64,000 nt of DNA, taken from Apostichopus japonicus (taxonomy: Eukaryota; Echinodermata; Holothuroidea; Aspidochirotida; Stichopodidae). Shown in pieces: positions 39,901-54,900 of this stretch (the stretch's first letter is position 1; each line of letters begins with the position of its first letter). Both the position numbers and the translations under genes were made by a program. The stretch lies in assembly GCF_037975245.1 (NCBI RefSeq), contig NC_092576.1, positions 27,233,611-27,297,610 of the forward strand. The letters are read 5' to 3'. The notes under the pieces were generated by a model. That model made no database searches and was not told where the DNA came from. It saw only the letters and a program-made list of their open reading frames with translations.

Positions 39901-42900
39901 TGAACAAGGAAAAGTTCTGCCATATTCGTACATCAGAATCATTATGAATCTGGAGAGCTTTACTGGATAGAGGGCGCAGTTCTAAAATAACACAAGTGGA
40001 ATATTCGAGGTTTCTACACGTGTCAAATATATTTGCAAAGGTTAAGCAGTAGTTTCTTCCCCGTTATTAATGATACGCGATTCGAGAAGCGATCGATTGT
40101 GAAAATTAAGTAACACTGTAGAAACAATCGACGGAATCTGCCGATTAGTTAATTCTCGGCTACAATTTCTACGACCTGTTCCCTCTTAAATGCTTTACTG
40201 AAATATGAATCCTTAGCCACAGTCAGGTCACAATGTAAAAACTAAGAAGGGAAACTATATAAAGATTCTAGACTTATTTAAATTTATTCTGCTATCCAGA
40301 TAGACTGCGTAATTTGATTTTATGACGGGAATTGAAATACTATTGATAAGTAACTGTATGTATATCGTCATCAGCACATAGTTGGGAAGGACTACGTCAT
40401 AAAGAGCATGCTACGTTCAAGCAGTACAAAATCAATAGACATTATTTTTCGGATATGTGGATTTGATATTTGATAGTGCGCCGAGTTCATTGGTACCGAC
40501 ATTAACTCTTTGTAAGTGATAGATGTTGTATATGAGTACGTCATTATATCACAACGCAGGTTTGCAAAGAGTACACAAGAAAGCAGACTGTAATGTCTCC
40601 TATTTATATCGTAAACTACCGGGACAGGGGCCTGGACCATGTTTATTTCCGGACGGTGGGGGTGGGGAGGGGGGGGGGGTGGGGTTATGGGTTTTGATTT
40701 TTGAATCCCGAGGGCAAAAAAAAAATCAAGGGCTCTCAAAATCACTCTCCTGTACATAGATATTGCAAAAGCTATATTGTACAGTACATAATTAAACTAC
40801 AAGTATGTGCGGTACAATTGAAACTTCTTCAACATGGTTTCAAAAGGTGCAACATATTATATTGGCATTCTTTTTTGAAGTTCTAAAAAAAATTATTACA
40901 TCGAATCCCGCTACTTCATTTTAGGTTCGTACAGTAATGAAAATTACTGTAAAGCGCACCAACGTTGGACCTTTACACACACACACGGTTACGGCATTGT
41001 ACATCATAGTATTTTTCAATCTCGCAATTAATTAATTTTGAATGAACGGTTTCGGTCGTATTTAGATTAAATAAATACATTTTCATGCTTTGTGGATAGC
41101 TACTCCCTGGTATAGTATTTATCGATCATCGGAGCATTCTAATTAAATAGTCAGAATTGAGGTTGATAGTTTTAAGAGATGTCACACCTCGAAAACAGCA
41201 CACACGTATACACTTATAACGTATCAATAATGGCTGTCATTTATATGCATATGTACTTTGAACGCACCGACGGAGACAGGTTGGACTAGGGTGCATTGTG
41301 GGAGCAACGTATCCTAAACTCGTGCGCAATTTAAAATAATGCAAATAAAATGCTTAGCTTTTAAAGCAAATATTTTAAGTTCTCCTTTAAATTGTTTATT
41401 TCACAAAATCTCCCTGCCCCTGCAGTGCATAGTCCATTCAACAAACCCTCAGACATCGTATTTCTGTCCTTCAGGCTGGCGGTTTTGTCCATGTGTGAGT
41501 TATTATGATCTCATTATTCTATTTCTGGTAATAGAAAGAGCGTTTATAACAGGACAATGCCAGTGGAATGTAAACATACAAATAATAAAGGATTCAGCGA
41601 GATTTCTCTGACGCAAATTAATGTAACAGAGGGCGCAATTCTGTATAGCAAAAAGTGAAAATGTTCGATATACTTTTGATGTTTTTTTCACACTAGACAA
41701 ACATATCAGTTTTGCTTTAGAAGCACTTTTCTAGTCTGAAGAGAGGTTGCAACATGGAGCATTGTGGGAGGATTATACTGTCATGTACAATTAACAATCA
41801 CGCAATCTAACGCTATAGTTGTCAAAACAACTAATTTGCATGCAACTTTAAAGAGGCATAATTTGCAGACACAACGCATAGTTGCGATTCGTGTTCGTAA
41901 TGGATATATTCTTAATATGTTGTGAGGTTATATTTGTATTTCTTTAATCAGACGATGGGGGGGGGGGGGGGTGGGCGAGTCGGAGAATTTTTGGCGTCGG
42001 ATCACCTCTGAACTGACAACGTTATACTGCTATCATGAGAGACTTTCTACTAAATGCATACGAGTAAGAATCATTGTAGAATACCTTTTGGATAAAATGC
42101 TTTCACTGTACCCGCCAACTGCCACCCCACCCCTCCCCTTGCTACTTGCAACACTTTGTTCGTCTCACCGAAGCGCTATATAGCGAGTTGCCCTTCTCGC
42201 TTCATATTAAAGCTCAGAACTGTTTATAACGTCAAATAAGTACTGATACACAGCAGATAGTTCTCCTTTGTTGTGTTTGTAATTTCTTCCGTGTTGCCGC
42301 CTCTCATTGGCAGCGCCTTTTTATAAGGTAGTCTATGGAAAGATGGATTTCCATCTTGTGCAAACATGTAAGATTGTTGAACTCCTCAGCGGATAATTAA
42401 TTCATAGCGGAGAGTCATCAATAGCCCCCTTATTGGTAATGGCCACAAAACACAAAATAACGATTGAGATATACTCCCTGTCGAAAATCTACTGTCGAAA
42501 ATCCGTTAAAATTCGAAAGTGATGTTGCTACAGCCGCTAATGTTCTGAGATCGCGTATAGACTGTTTCAGGTCGCGTTGGTTCCTTCAGCAGGAAGTGCT
42601 ACTGCCCCAAATTGGGGTATATCACAATGTAACTGCGATGTAAGCACTAAAATGTTGAAACTTAGAATTCGGTGAGATTGCTGAACAACGTCTGTACATA
42701 TGTTCTAGGTCATTCCTCCCCTGATAGCGTATGTATGGCAAGCCGTTTTAATCATATACCTCACAATTCCATTTAAGTGGAATACATTTCACTTAAGTGG
42801 AATTTAATTCCGCTTTAGTGAAATGCATTCCACTTAAGTAAAATGCATTCCATCTAAGTAAAGTTAGATTTCACTTAAGTGAAATGCACATCACTTAAGT

Positions 42901-45900
42901 GGAAATTAATTCCACCTAGGTGAAACGTACTTCACTTAAGTGGAATTGCGAGGTTAATGTTATAACGGCTTGCCATACGTATGAACCCTGAACAAGGAAA
43001 AGTTCTGCCATATTCGTACATCAGAATCATTATGAATCTGGAGAGCTTTACTGGATAGAGGGCGCAGTTCTAAAATAACACAAGTGGAATGTTCGAGGTT
43101 TCTACACATGTCAAATATGTTTGCAAAGGTTAAGCAGTAGTTTCTTCCCCGTTATTAATAATGCTCGATTCGAGAAGCGATCGATTGTGAAAATTAAGTA
43201 ACACTGTAGAAACAATCGACGGAATCTGCCGATTAGTTAATTCTCGGCTACAATTTCTACGACCTGTTCTCTCTGACATGCTAAACTGAAATATGAATAC
43301 TTAGCCACAGTCAGGTCACAATGTAAAAACTAAGAAGGGAAACTATATAAAGATTCTAGACTTATTTAAATTTATTGTGCTATCCAGATAGACTGCGTAA
43401 TTTGATTTTATGACGGGAATTGAAATACTATTGATAAGTAACTGTATGTATATCGTCATCAGCACATAGTTGGGAAGGATTACGTCATAAAGAGCATTCT
43501 AGTTTCAAGCAGTACAAAATCAATAGACATTATTTTTCGGATATGTGGATTTGATATTTGATAGTGCGCCGAGTTCATTGGTACCGACATTAACTCTTTG
43601 TAAGTGATAGATGTTGTATATGAGTACGTCATTATATCACAACGCAGGTTTGCAAAGAGTACACAAGAAAGCAGACTGTAATGTCTCCTATTTATATCGT
43701 AAACTACCGGGACAGGGGCTTGGACCATGTTTATTTCCGGACGGTGGGGGGGGGGGGGGTGGGTGGGGGATATGGGTTTTGATTTTTGAACCCCGAGGGC
43801 GGAAAAAATCAAGGGCTCTCAAAATCACTCTCCTGTACATAGATATTGCAAAAGCTATATTGTATATTGTAAATAAACTACACGTATGTGCGGTACAATT
43901 GAAACTTCTTCAACATGGTTTCAAAAGGTGCAACATACACTATTGGCATTCTTTTTTGAAGTTCTAAACAAAAATTATTACATCGAATCCCGCTACTTCA
44001 TTTTAGGTTCGTACAATAATGAAAATTACTGTAAAGCGCACCAACGTTGGACCTTTACACACACGGCTAGGGCATTGTACATCATAGTATTTTTCAATCT
44101 CGCAATTAATTAATTTTGAAAGAACGGTTTCGGTAGTATTTAGATTAAATAAATACATTTTCATGCTTTGTGGATAGCTACTCCCTGGTATAGTATTTAT
44201 CGATCATCGGAGCATTCTAATTAAATAGTCAGAATTGAGGTTGATAGTTTTAAGAGATGTTACAACTCGAAAACAGCACACACGTATACACTTATAACGT
44301 ATCAATAATGGATGTCATAATTATATACATGTGTACTTTGATCGCACCGACGGAGACAGGTTGGACTAGGGTGCATTGTGGGAGCAACGTATCCTAAACT
44401 CGTGCGCAATTTAAAATAATGCAAATAAAATGCTTAGCTTTTAAAGCAAATATTTTAAGTTCTCCTTTAAATTGTTTATTTCACAAAATCTCCCTGCCCC
44501 TGCAGTGCATAGTCCATTCCACAAGCCCTCAGACATCGTATTTCTGTCCTTCAGGCTGGCGGTTTTGTCCATGTGTGAGTTATTATGATCTCATTATTCT
44601 ATGTCTGGTAATAGAAAGAACGTTTCTAACAGGACAATGCCAGTGGGATGTAAACATTAAAATAATAAGGGATTTAGCGAGATATCTCTGACGCAATTTA
44701 ATGTAACAGAGGGCGCAATTCTGTATAGCAAAAAGTGAAAATGTTCGATACTTTTGATGTTTTTTCACACTAGACAAACATTGCAGTTTTGGTTTGGCAG
44801 CACCTTTCTTCTCTGAAGAGAGGTTGCAACATGGAGCATTGTGGGAGGATGATAAAATGTCATGTACATATAACAATCACGCAATCTAACGATATAGTTG
44901 TCAAAACAACTAATTTGCATGCAACTTTAAAGAGGCATAATTTGGCATAGTTGCGGTTCGTTCTCAAAATGGATATATTCTTAAAATGTTGTCAGGTTTA
45001 TATTTGTATTTCCTTAATCAGACGATGGGGGGGGGGGGGGGAGGGGAGTCGGAGAATTTTTGGCGTCGGATCACCTTTGAACTGACAAAGCTATACTGCT
45101 GACGTGAGACACTTTCCACCAAATGCATACGAGTAAGAATCATGGTAGAATACCTTTTGGGTAAACTGCTTCACTGTACCCGACAACTGCTCCACCCACT
45201 CCCCTTGCTATTTGCAACACTTTGCACGTCTCACCGAAGCGCTATATAGCGAGTTGCCCTTCTCGGTTCATATTAAAGCCCAGAACCGCTTATAACGCCT
45301 AATGTGTACTGAAACATAGCACATATTTCTCTTTTGTTGTGAATGTAATTTCTTTCTTGTTGCCGCCTCTCATTGGCAGCGACTTGTATAAGGTAGTCTA
45401 TGGAAAGATAGATTTCCAGCTTGTGCAAACATGTAAGATTGTTGAACTACTCAGCGGATAATTAATTCATAGCGGAGAGTCATCATTAGCCCCCTTATTG
45501 GTAATGGCCACAAAACACAAAAACACAAATAACGATTGAAATATACTCCCACTGTCGAAAAAACCGTAAAGTTCGAATGTGATGTTGCGACAGCCGTTAA
45601 TAGACTGTTTCAGGTTGCGTTGCTTACTTCAGCAGGAAGTGGCAATATGGCAAATAGTCAAGGCTTTGAGAAGCGGATTAATATTTCTAAATTGTTAATC
45701 CCTTATTAGAGTTACTAAATGAAAGAGTGCAGTTGAGTTTTTGAAAAATGTGACATCGGTTGGTAATTTAACAAAACTAAAAACATTACGTCGTTTCTCG
45801 GAGGGTGGAATGCAATAATAAAATATGTAATTAAGCAAATTGTTTGATTACTAACCTCAATATGTTTGTGACTGAGTTTCTGGTCAAAGTAGCGAACGTA

Positions 45901-48900
45901 AGGATTATAGTGTTTTTATAGTTTACGTTCAATATGAGGCCAAACCAAGTGTTGGTACATACACAATTATATGCCCAATTAGCAATTAATCATATGTAAT
46001 GAAACACATCGCAAGTAAAAGTGCTAGGCATTCTACTTATTTCCTGCAGAGTAAATCGAGCGCGTAGTTAATTAGGGAACTGTTAAAACAAATGTCTTTG
46101 AACGGTAGAACAGATGCGCTTAGGTGTAATATAACACAGTTTGTGCAAAACGAAGATAAGTTTTTAACCTTCAGTACTTACAAACCGCGAATTAATGTCG
46201 TCGGACTTCTAACATTTCAACATTTGTAGCAACTTACATGTTAATTAGATACATTGTGTCCATATTTAAGTAATGAAATCCCCTTACCCATATAATCCAC
46301 AAAATTGATGAAACACCTTCACTAAGAATTAGAAACTGGACAGTGTCCCAATGCATGTCAATTGTAAAGAAAACAGTAATAACGTGTCATTTCACAAGAA
46401 AGGGTAAGTAATGGATATCAAATTATTATACTCACCGTTAAAGACAGTTATTCCGTGTTAACGTTCTGCCATTAAAAACTGCATTCAACTGTTATTCTAC
46501 GACAAATTGTGAATGCTAATTAACGGTACAATGGTACTTTTACGTCCACAACGACCTGATATTTTAAAGAAACTGTCTTGAATGGACATTAATGATGAAG
46601 GCACCTGCTAAATATCGTATTGTTGTTACTTTACCAATAACACATAATTACTGACTTAAGTTACTGACTTACGTCATGGTAAGATGCGTTCTCGAGAAGC
46701 TGTATATTACACCTCTGTAGTAACTCACTGTCATTTTTGCGAATAGCCACGAGCTCTTTGCATAAACGCTTGACTGTATCTACATCATCAACCTGATATT
46801 ATAACACAAAAATAATATAAGTTGAAATAAATAACAATTATAATATGATACATATGATCAGCTGTATTTTGGTTTGCGTGACTTTAGATCCTAACTTCGA
46901 ATATATCGGGGGGGGGGGGGACGAATACATCTCGACAGATAACTCTCAGAGAAGGATTGCCAAGTAAAAGATGAAAGAAAGAAAATATTCAATCGTTTCA
47001 CATAACTTTAATTTCCTAGCCATTTTTTATTAGACATATTTTTATATTTTCCTTAAGGTATGACAAAGACAGAAGTTCAATCAAACTACACTGAGTCTCA
47101 AAGCCGAATTTGATTATTTAATTGTGTAGTGGTACCAGAATGTAATATGTACAAACAGAGAAATCGCAATATTTTTTGACTTAAATTTATTCTCGAATAG
47201 AAATTTCGCGTTGTACTTAGATTAAAGCATTGCTTCGATATTAAACGGCAATTTGAAGAAATTAAAACGACCATTTGCCTTCTTTTCATGGCTAATGTTG
47301 TATTTAATATCAGCTTTCTTGCGTTTTGTTGCCAACTTCTTTGTTTTTTCAATTTTTTTTTAAAAATAAAATGTTTGATAGATGATTCCGTTCATTTATT
47401 TGCTATAATTAGATAACCAAACATGAAATATACTTTGAATGTTACAATCGGTAACCAGCATAATAAACCGTATTGTTGAAGTAGAAAAACGGCATCTTAA
47501 TCTACACACAATAAGTAAACAAAACTCAAACGACATAATACATATTTTGTTTAATGCAGCTCATCAGATGACAAAACAAATGATTCAACGCCGGCAACCA
47601 TAACACACCTGTATTCTCCAAAGCTGAAAAACGCTATATTTTGCAACAACTAGACGGTTAGGGCCGGGTGGGGGGATCGTCAAATTTTACAATCTTGTCG
47701 GTATGTATGATAAGACTTTAATTGATCAAGATAAGATACTGTTCCATATGTTTGAAACAACTGAATTCTCATAGAGGCAAACATAATATTCTACGAACAA
47801 AAGTGTAGCGTAAATAATACGTCATCATTGTTTATAAAGAAATTGAAGATAATATCTTTCTACAATCATTTTTAAAATAAAGTAAAAATACTAGTTCCTG
47901 TTATCTGCAGAACTGCTTAATATGGAAAATAAAAAAAAGCAAATCGAAAAACGTCTTAGCACAGTATTTGAGAGACGAATCATGTCTGTTTACTAACGAA
48001 TATGCAGGGAACACTTACTCTTTTAAACTAGACATAATGTAGGGAGAATATTGTTGCAGTTGAATGGTTGTACAACAATTTTATGTTGTGTTTCTCAAAA
48101 TGTATTATGTATTGGTTAGGTACCGTAACCAATCCATGTCCCAAAGGAAAATTTCTGGCGGCATCTGAACATGGCATACCAGTTATTTGTTGCAAATATT
48201 TACATCGTGTATATAGAGTTATTGTTTTGCTGTTATACCAATATTCAACGCTCGGGTATTGCCATATCCGGGTGTGAGTGTGGATCAAATTAATAGTTAT
48301 GGAACCACTATTTTTCGAACTCTTTGTACGAACAATTTTGACTGAACAGAATATGCCGCTCCTAAATATGCTACATTATTGTGTGATTAAGTACGGCAAT
48401 GAGTAGTCAGAAGGAAATGTATGGTATGTCCTTGATTTATTCGTCATAAAATATATCCATATGAATGACAATGAAAACAAGCTGACGTCATTTTTTCTGT
48501 AAAGACTGATTACAATTTCAAAGGGCGTTGGAATCGTCCAATCGTTTCAAGTGGCCATTACATGTAAGCAATTTTAGACTTCTTTGTCGGTATTGTTTAC
48601 ACGATGGAAATAATATTAACGTATACAAGCACGTTACAGTTAATGTAAATGTTAAAGAGATTGTAATGAAATGGAATGTGTATATCGTTCTTTATGTTGG
48701 TGAAAAATGGAAAATATGAGTTTGGTATTGTATGTATCATTTAGATATTTTTATTAACTGGTTAGAACATTTCACATTGCATATAAAATGATATATATCT
48801 TAATGTAAACAACAGTCCATCAGAATTCCAAATTAAATATTTGACATTCCACCATTGTTTCATTATGCTCTATAAGGTGATGTTAAAAACTTTCAAGCTA

Positions 48901-51900
48901 GTATTCAATTTTGTTTTTATCCCAAATGGTTTCATACCCATTAAAGTATCTGTGGTAATAAGTAACCTACAAACAAAACATACCTTCCAAGCACCGGATT
49001 GAAGATTCAGACTGTAACCGTAGTTCCCCCACGACACTAAGATGACAGAAATACAAACGTGTGCAAGAGAATAAACAATCCTAATATAATTCATCTACAG
49101 AGAAGAACAGATTACATATGTTGGTGGAACTGACATATTTAATTCATTCAGTTTCGTCTTCTATATATATATATATATATATATATTTTTATTATATATA
49201 TAAATCCAATTATATAAATCCAATTTTTAGATGATACGATCATTAATTTACCAAATCACATCCTGCAACTTGTAATATCTGATTCAATTGTGTACGCACT
49301 AAAATTAATACAATCATTTAATGAATACTATATGAGAAAACCTGATAAACTGAAGTACTCATTGAACACTGACTAACTTGACGATACACGAATACCTTTA
49401 ATTTCTCTAGATTTCATCTCCGCGGGAATTGATTCTGGTGCAAAGGAGGGAGGCAGCAAACAATTATCAAACCTTTTAAGTAGAAATGAAGAAGAAAAAG
49501 GAGAAATGTATTGTAAATTAACACAGTAATCTAGCAAAGTAAATAACATTACAACATTTATTGTATAAATGTCGGAAAAACCGCCAAAAAGACAAATAGA
49601 CTATTTTTTTTTACTGTTCATAGTATATCATGAATAACCTCAAACGTGTAATTTGATGAAGAATTCTAACTACTAAAATTCTTCTTATCTACTGAAAGAC
49701 GGAGGTCGTAGATAAATATTTTTCAAAAACATTAAGCTATAATGAATTAAACCCGTTTGTGACCGGAAAATCTGTATAGCCAGCATGGTTGTAATTAACT
49801 AAGATCAGAAACAAGGATTAGAAACAAGGTAGAAATCATGGAATTCTCAATCGTATTATTTTTTATGAGATGCAATTAATATATTTGATAATATAACATT
49901 ATATTGCTATTTCAGAATGCCAGTTCCGCTACAAAATCGTAATTATGGTAAGTTATCTTCACTCCCGTGAGGATGGTTAACAGTTCTTTTAGATGTGTTG
50001 AGTAAACGTTGGTTTACCTCTGACGCAGTTGGTATGAACTCTATTTTTCAGCACCGTTTGTTATTACACATTCTTGTATTGACATGTATATGTTTCATGT
50101 CAAATCACGTATCTGAGTGCAGCGTATTCACGTTTTAATCTACTTGTGTACCCATGAGAACGTATGTTATCACATTGATGTCAACTTACACCTTTTAAAC
50201 AAGTAGGTGCTACGTCAAAATCACAGTGTCAGTAAAAAACAAAAACGTCTAACAGAAAAATCAATAATACACCAATAACACTAGAAGAGAATACATTGAT
50301 TAGCCTGAATTCCTCTGAAATATTCGTAAATGGTCGACAACTTTATCTTGACAACTCAAAATAACAGTCATAATAGAAAGAAGTATGATTTTGAAAAACT
50401 TTTTTTTTTCAGCTAGAACAGTCAAAATTTCGATATGTCAACATTCCTGGAAAAGTTTAGAACATTAAAACTGTGTGGAGTAGACGGTTCAGTAAAAACA
50501 TTTGAAAAACATATAAGTTGAAGCTCTGATAAACGCCGTAAAGTCGATAATAAAGTTGAATATAGAACTAATGAAAAAAAAAGAGATTTACATTCTCCGA
50601 TTTGGGCCACGGTAGCATCTACAAGAAAATAACACTGTAGTAGGGAAGGCCACGGGGGCTTTGTATACCATCACGTTTTACAAGCACCATTCTCACAGGG
50701 GGGGGGGGGGGGGTGATATCTAATACACCACGGGTAAACGAAATCTGTTTAGTATCCGGATGAAGCATATTGCTATAAGACCCAAATAGATGGTGGAATA
50801 ATAGCAAAACCGACAACACAAAATGTGTAAATAAATACAAAATAACACGCTTCCTCTAATTTACCCGTCCGACATCTTTGAAATTAATTTCAGCTCCATC
50901 GATCTGCTTTTGGCCCTTGCTCGATCTATTAAAATTAACACGTTGATTGAGCTATGACAACCTCATTATATTGCGATGCGTTATATAAAGTTATGTCGGT
51001 CTCAAGTGATCAGAGAACACAACTCTAACACGTGTCTGTATTTGATATGTCGATGCTTGTGCGAAGAACATATTTTCCGATATTATGCGGAGTCTACACT
51101 GTACTTGTTCAGTACTTTATTTTCACCTTGCGTCATATTCACATGGAGGGTGCATTGCATGATAATTACAACACATATACTACCATTCAGTATGACAGTA
51201 GCAACATGCACACACGATCATGGTGCTCTGTTTCTTACTAGTTCAATATGGCATACTTTAATCAAATCATGCGGTTAGCAAATAAATATAAGCCGTTCAG
51301 CGCATGGCTTTGTATGTAATTGTAATGATTTGTTTAATGTATTAAACACGTTCTCCCAAATTACAGAAAGAAGGCAAAAACTAACAAGAACCTCATGTCA
51401 GTGCAGGCAAGTACTTCTATGGCTGCCTACATTGATTAGAAAGGCAGAGGATATTGCTTGTACTCTACACTTGTGTACACGAATGTTCTGTCCGCTGTTC
51501 CCTGCATCTGTCACTACAACTAGAGGAAAATGTATTTTTTCAGATATTTCACAATGTGTTCAGTATCTATATACTTTTTTTTTACCACGCGGAAGCTCAC
51601 ATTCGTCTGTTTTTATTTATCTCAATATACAGAGTATGACAATATATCATAGACACATCATCCTGGTGCTTAAATTCGACCTCGTACGATATAACGAGCA
51701 TTAGTCTAAACGTTGGGTAAGTAGTGTTTGTCATTCAATAAATAGCTCTGCAGATAACGGCAGTCTGTAGTTAATTGATCTCAAATAATGTTCTTTTGCA
51801 TTAACAGATGAATGACCGATGAGTACTTCTCATCATAACGATAATTTATTTATTTCAAATATGGAAAGATACATTTTATTATGCATGAATACAGTAGACA

Positions 51901-54900
51901 CTGCATTATCGTATGTGAGTACACCGTTGATTGTCATTTACGGACACAAAGCCTATCCCATTATAATTACAAAGATGTCAACATCATGTTTATAGTTCTA
52001 CGTCGTCTATAGAATCAAAAGGAATAGTCTCATATATTAGGTTGAACGCAGTTTATGGGAGCGAATCATATATAAATATACCTATTACGTTTTATTGCGA
52101 TAAAAAGTGACCTTCCACTAAATATTAGTTTTAACTAGTACGAAAACATGAAACTTCAACGGTAATTACCGATATTATTATAAATATATTTGTTGAAAAC
52201 ATGAACTGAAAGCTAAATTATTCCGACGTTTTGTTTGCTATCAATTTTGTTGTCATGTTTGAACATTCAGAAGTGAGAAATCGTAACCATTACATTATAC
52301 TCACGACAGATCCTTTAAATGTTCAGAACGTAGCCCATAACGGAATATCATCGTAACGTCTTCCTCTGTAAGTATCCTAGGCTCCTTATTTACTTGCTCT
52401 GTCTCTATGTGTATCTTCTCTACCGTCAACAATTGATTCAATCTGAGTCCAGAGTGAAGTACAATAACATCTTTCTCACACTCCTTGAAAGATTTGTTAA
52501 GGCATACGCTGGTGATGGGAATCTGACCGAAAACGAAACAAACTATTAGTTTTAGCATGGATTTAAAGCATGGACATTCAAACTCTCTGCTCAATACACG
52601 TTAGTAATCCACTTGATCAATTAGTTGATTGGGTCTTTGATTTCTCTCAATTTCAGGGCTCAGAAAAACTTGGAGTGTAAAAATATTGTCGATTTGAAAG
52701 GGACATAAAAGAGTGCTTATGTTTCATTGGTGCAAATACGTACACAGTTGGTTAACAGTAACGTATGACGAGTGCAATAACTCTAATGGCATGTAAGCCA
52801 TACTTTAAAGATTATCATCAAAAGACATTGTTCTAAATATTACAATGATATGATTTATTTAAGTACTTATATTAATTATGAAAACAATCAAAAGTAGATT
52901 CCTATAGAGAGTTGTGGTGATAGGTAGGAGGAAGCATTTAAGAGGAGACGGAGATAGAGAGATCTGGGAGGGTTCGGAGAAGAGGAGAGCTATATAATAT
53001 ATATTCTTTTATGTCAGGAACTTTAAGTTCCGTTACATTTGTTTAGTTTCCAAATCCGACCGCTATCTGACACAAAGTCCCATAATATGTTTAATACCAT
53101 AAACTGTTTATAGTAATCTTTTTGCGAAGTTATCGCCTTTAGAAACCGTATTCCTTCCTTTTATTAAATTCCACTATACGCTATACATTGTTTGAAGGGA
53201 GAAACGGATACCTTATCTTTTTATAATTCAAATATTCCATAAAGCCAGTCAAAGAGCAACATCTTAACAGCATACCATTTTCATTAACGGAACGCATTAT
53301 TGTGGTTATAGTACTTAAAACACGGGGGAGAGAAAACTTGTATTCGTTTATCTTGAAATAAGACTGAACCAACTTTGAATGTGATGAAGACATCGTCGAC
53401 GCTACTTACTGGAAGTGGAGAGGAATCAGTTGAAACATACAATTGTGTCACCAGACCCATTTTTATAAGTACTTGTTTATTCCAAATCAAAGTATATTAT
53501 TTTATCAAAAATTCCACTGGTCTCTCAGATGAAACTGTAGCCCCCACACAACCCCTCCCCCTCACACCAGGACTGCACAGAACAACAGTTTCATATATAA
53601 CAGTATTTATCTTAGTCTGCAGATAAAAAAAAATGTACTTTAACTCAATTAAAGTACAATGTCAGAATTGGAGAAATCATACAAATTCATCAACCTATGT
53701 ACAGTATAGTGAACCATTGGTTCCCAAATGATGTGACCAGAATCCTTCATCATGTCTTTTTTTAAGGCTCCATTCTATTTCAGGACTGCATCATTATAAT
53801 TATGTTAATTAAATACAGCGGACTGTGGATTGCTAGCAATATTATAAAAAAGTTTGATTGAAGAATCACTAATTGTCTCAATTGCAAGTTAATCTTTGTT
53901 TATATTTTAATTATTTTGGTATTAGTTGAGTAAATTCACCGTTGGAAGCATTTATGACATATTAAGTTCAATTTTTGCAACTATTGTAGCGTACCATATT
54001 TTCATAATAGCTGTGTATTTTTATGTGTTTGACAATTTTACATGACATAATTCTGCTACTTGATGATGTTGTAAATAAATAATAACATTATAACTGATGA
54101 CCAAATGCATTTGTTTCTTCTCATCATCAGGAAAACTTCAATTATTCAGTCCTGAGATCAGAATGTTTAAAGATTTGCCAGTTTCATGCAGACCACAGGT
54201 CTTGAAAGAAGTGTGAACACTTAACATGAGCAGGGTAATGACTGCTTGGTCCACCACCTGATTCCATCCAACCACCCAATCATCCACCTCCTTCATGATA
54301 ATGTATGTGTTAAAAGTGGATATTTTTACTCCATAATTTACCAGGTGATCCTTCAATGATAATTTCCCCATCGAAGAGTCCCACATCCAGCAACATCCCA
54401 CTCCCCTCTATAATTTTAGCATCATCTCTACAAATTGTACCATAATTGTAAAATTCAAGAGGGGTACATTTTCATTTGATTTCTATATTATAGCCAAGTA
54501 CATCTCTAATCTTTCAAATCTGACCAAATTTAATGTTTATCTGGCATTCATTGTTTCATTACGAAACAGTTTCATTGCCGTTTGAGCATCTTATACTAAT
54601 AAGGGCTTTCCAATATCACCGTTTCCATGTTGAGAGGATTTTAATTTTATTTATGACAAGGTCTACTGAACCCATCATATTAAGTAGTTGTCATCAACCC
54701 ATCATATTAAATAGTTGTCACGGATAATAATAAGCAAGCATTTTATGAAAATATCACAGAAGATCATACAACACAATTACATAAGATTCACAAGTTATGT
54801 CATCTTAAATCCTTAATACATTTTGTATACATGTTAGGTTGGTAAAGTTATTCTGTAATTCAGTAATTATGTTATAAGTGTGTGTCTGGGGGAGGGAGGG

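Larger units (their letters stand above)
39534..45643. repeat. Tandem direct duplication, two copies of about 3.06 kb
   Basis: Copy A is about 39534-42600 and copy B about 42622-45643. Starting from cacaatg-aactgcgatgtaa they match nearly base for base at an offset of 3088, falling to about 3043 at the end through small deletions. Differences are scattered substitutions and changes in G-run length, so the duplication is fairly recent but not brand new. It lies wholly in the 10.9-kb intron between exons 46673-46792 and 35608-35810. Confidence 0.93.

Noticed and set aside
40392-44876. Paired open frames of 60-120 codons present in both copies of the 3-kb duplication (for example 41339-41611 and 44419-44691)
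   Set aside because: Between copies nearly all base changes alter the amino acid and there is no domain, so frame retention reflects the recent duplication rather than selection.
50976-51704. Open frames of 100 and 124 codons in a NACHT-gene intron
   Set aside because: They overlap other frames, lack domains and have no splice or start context.
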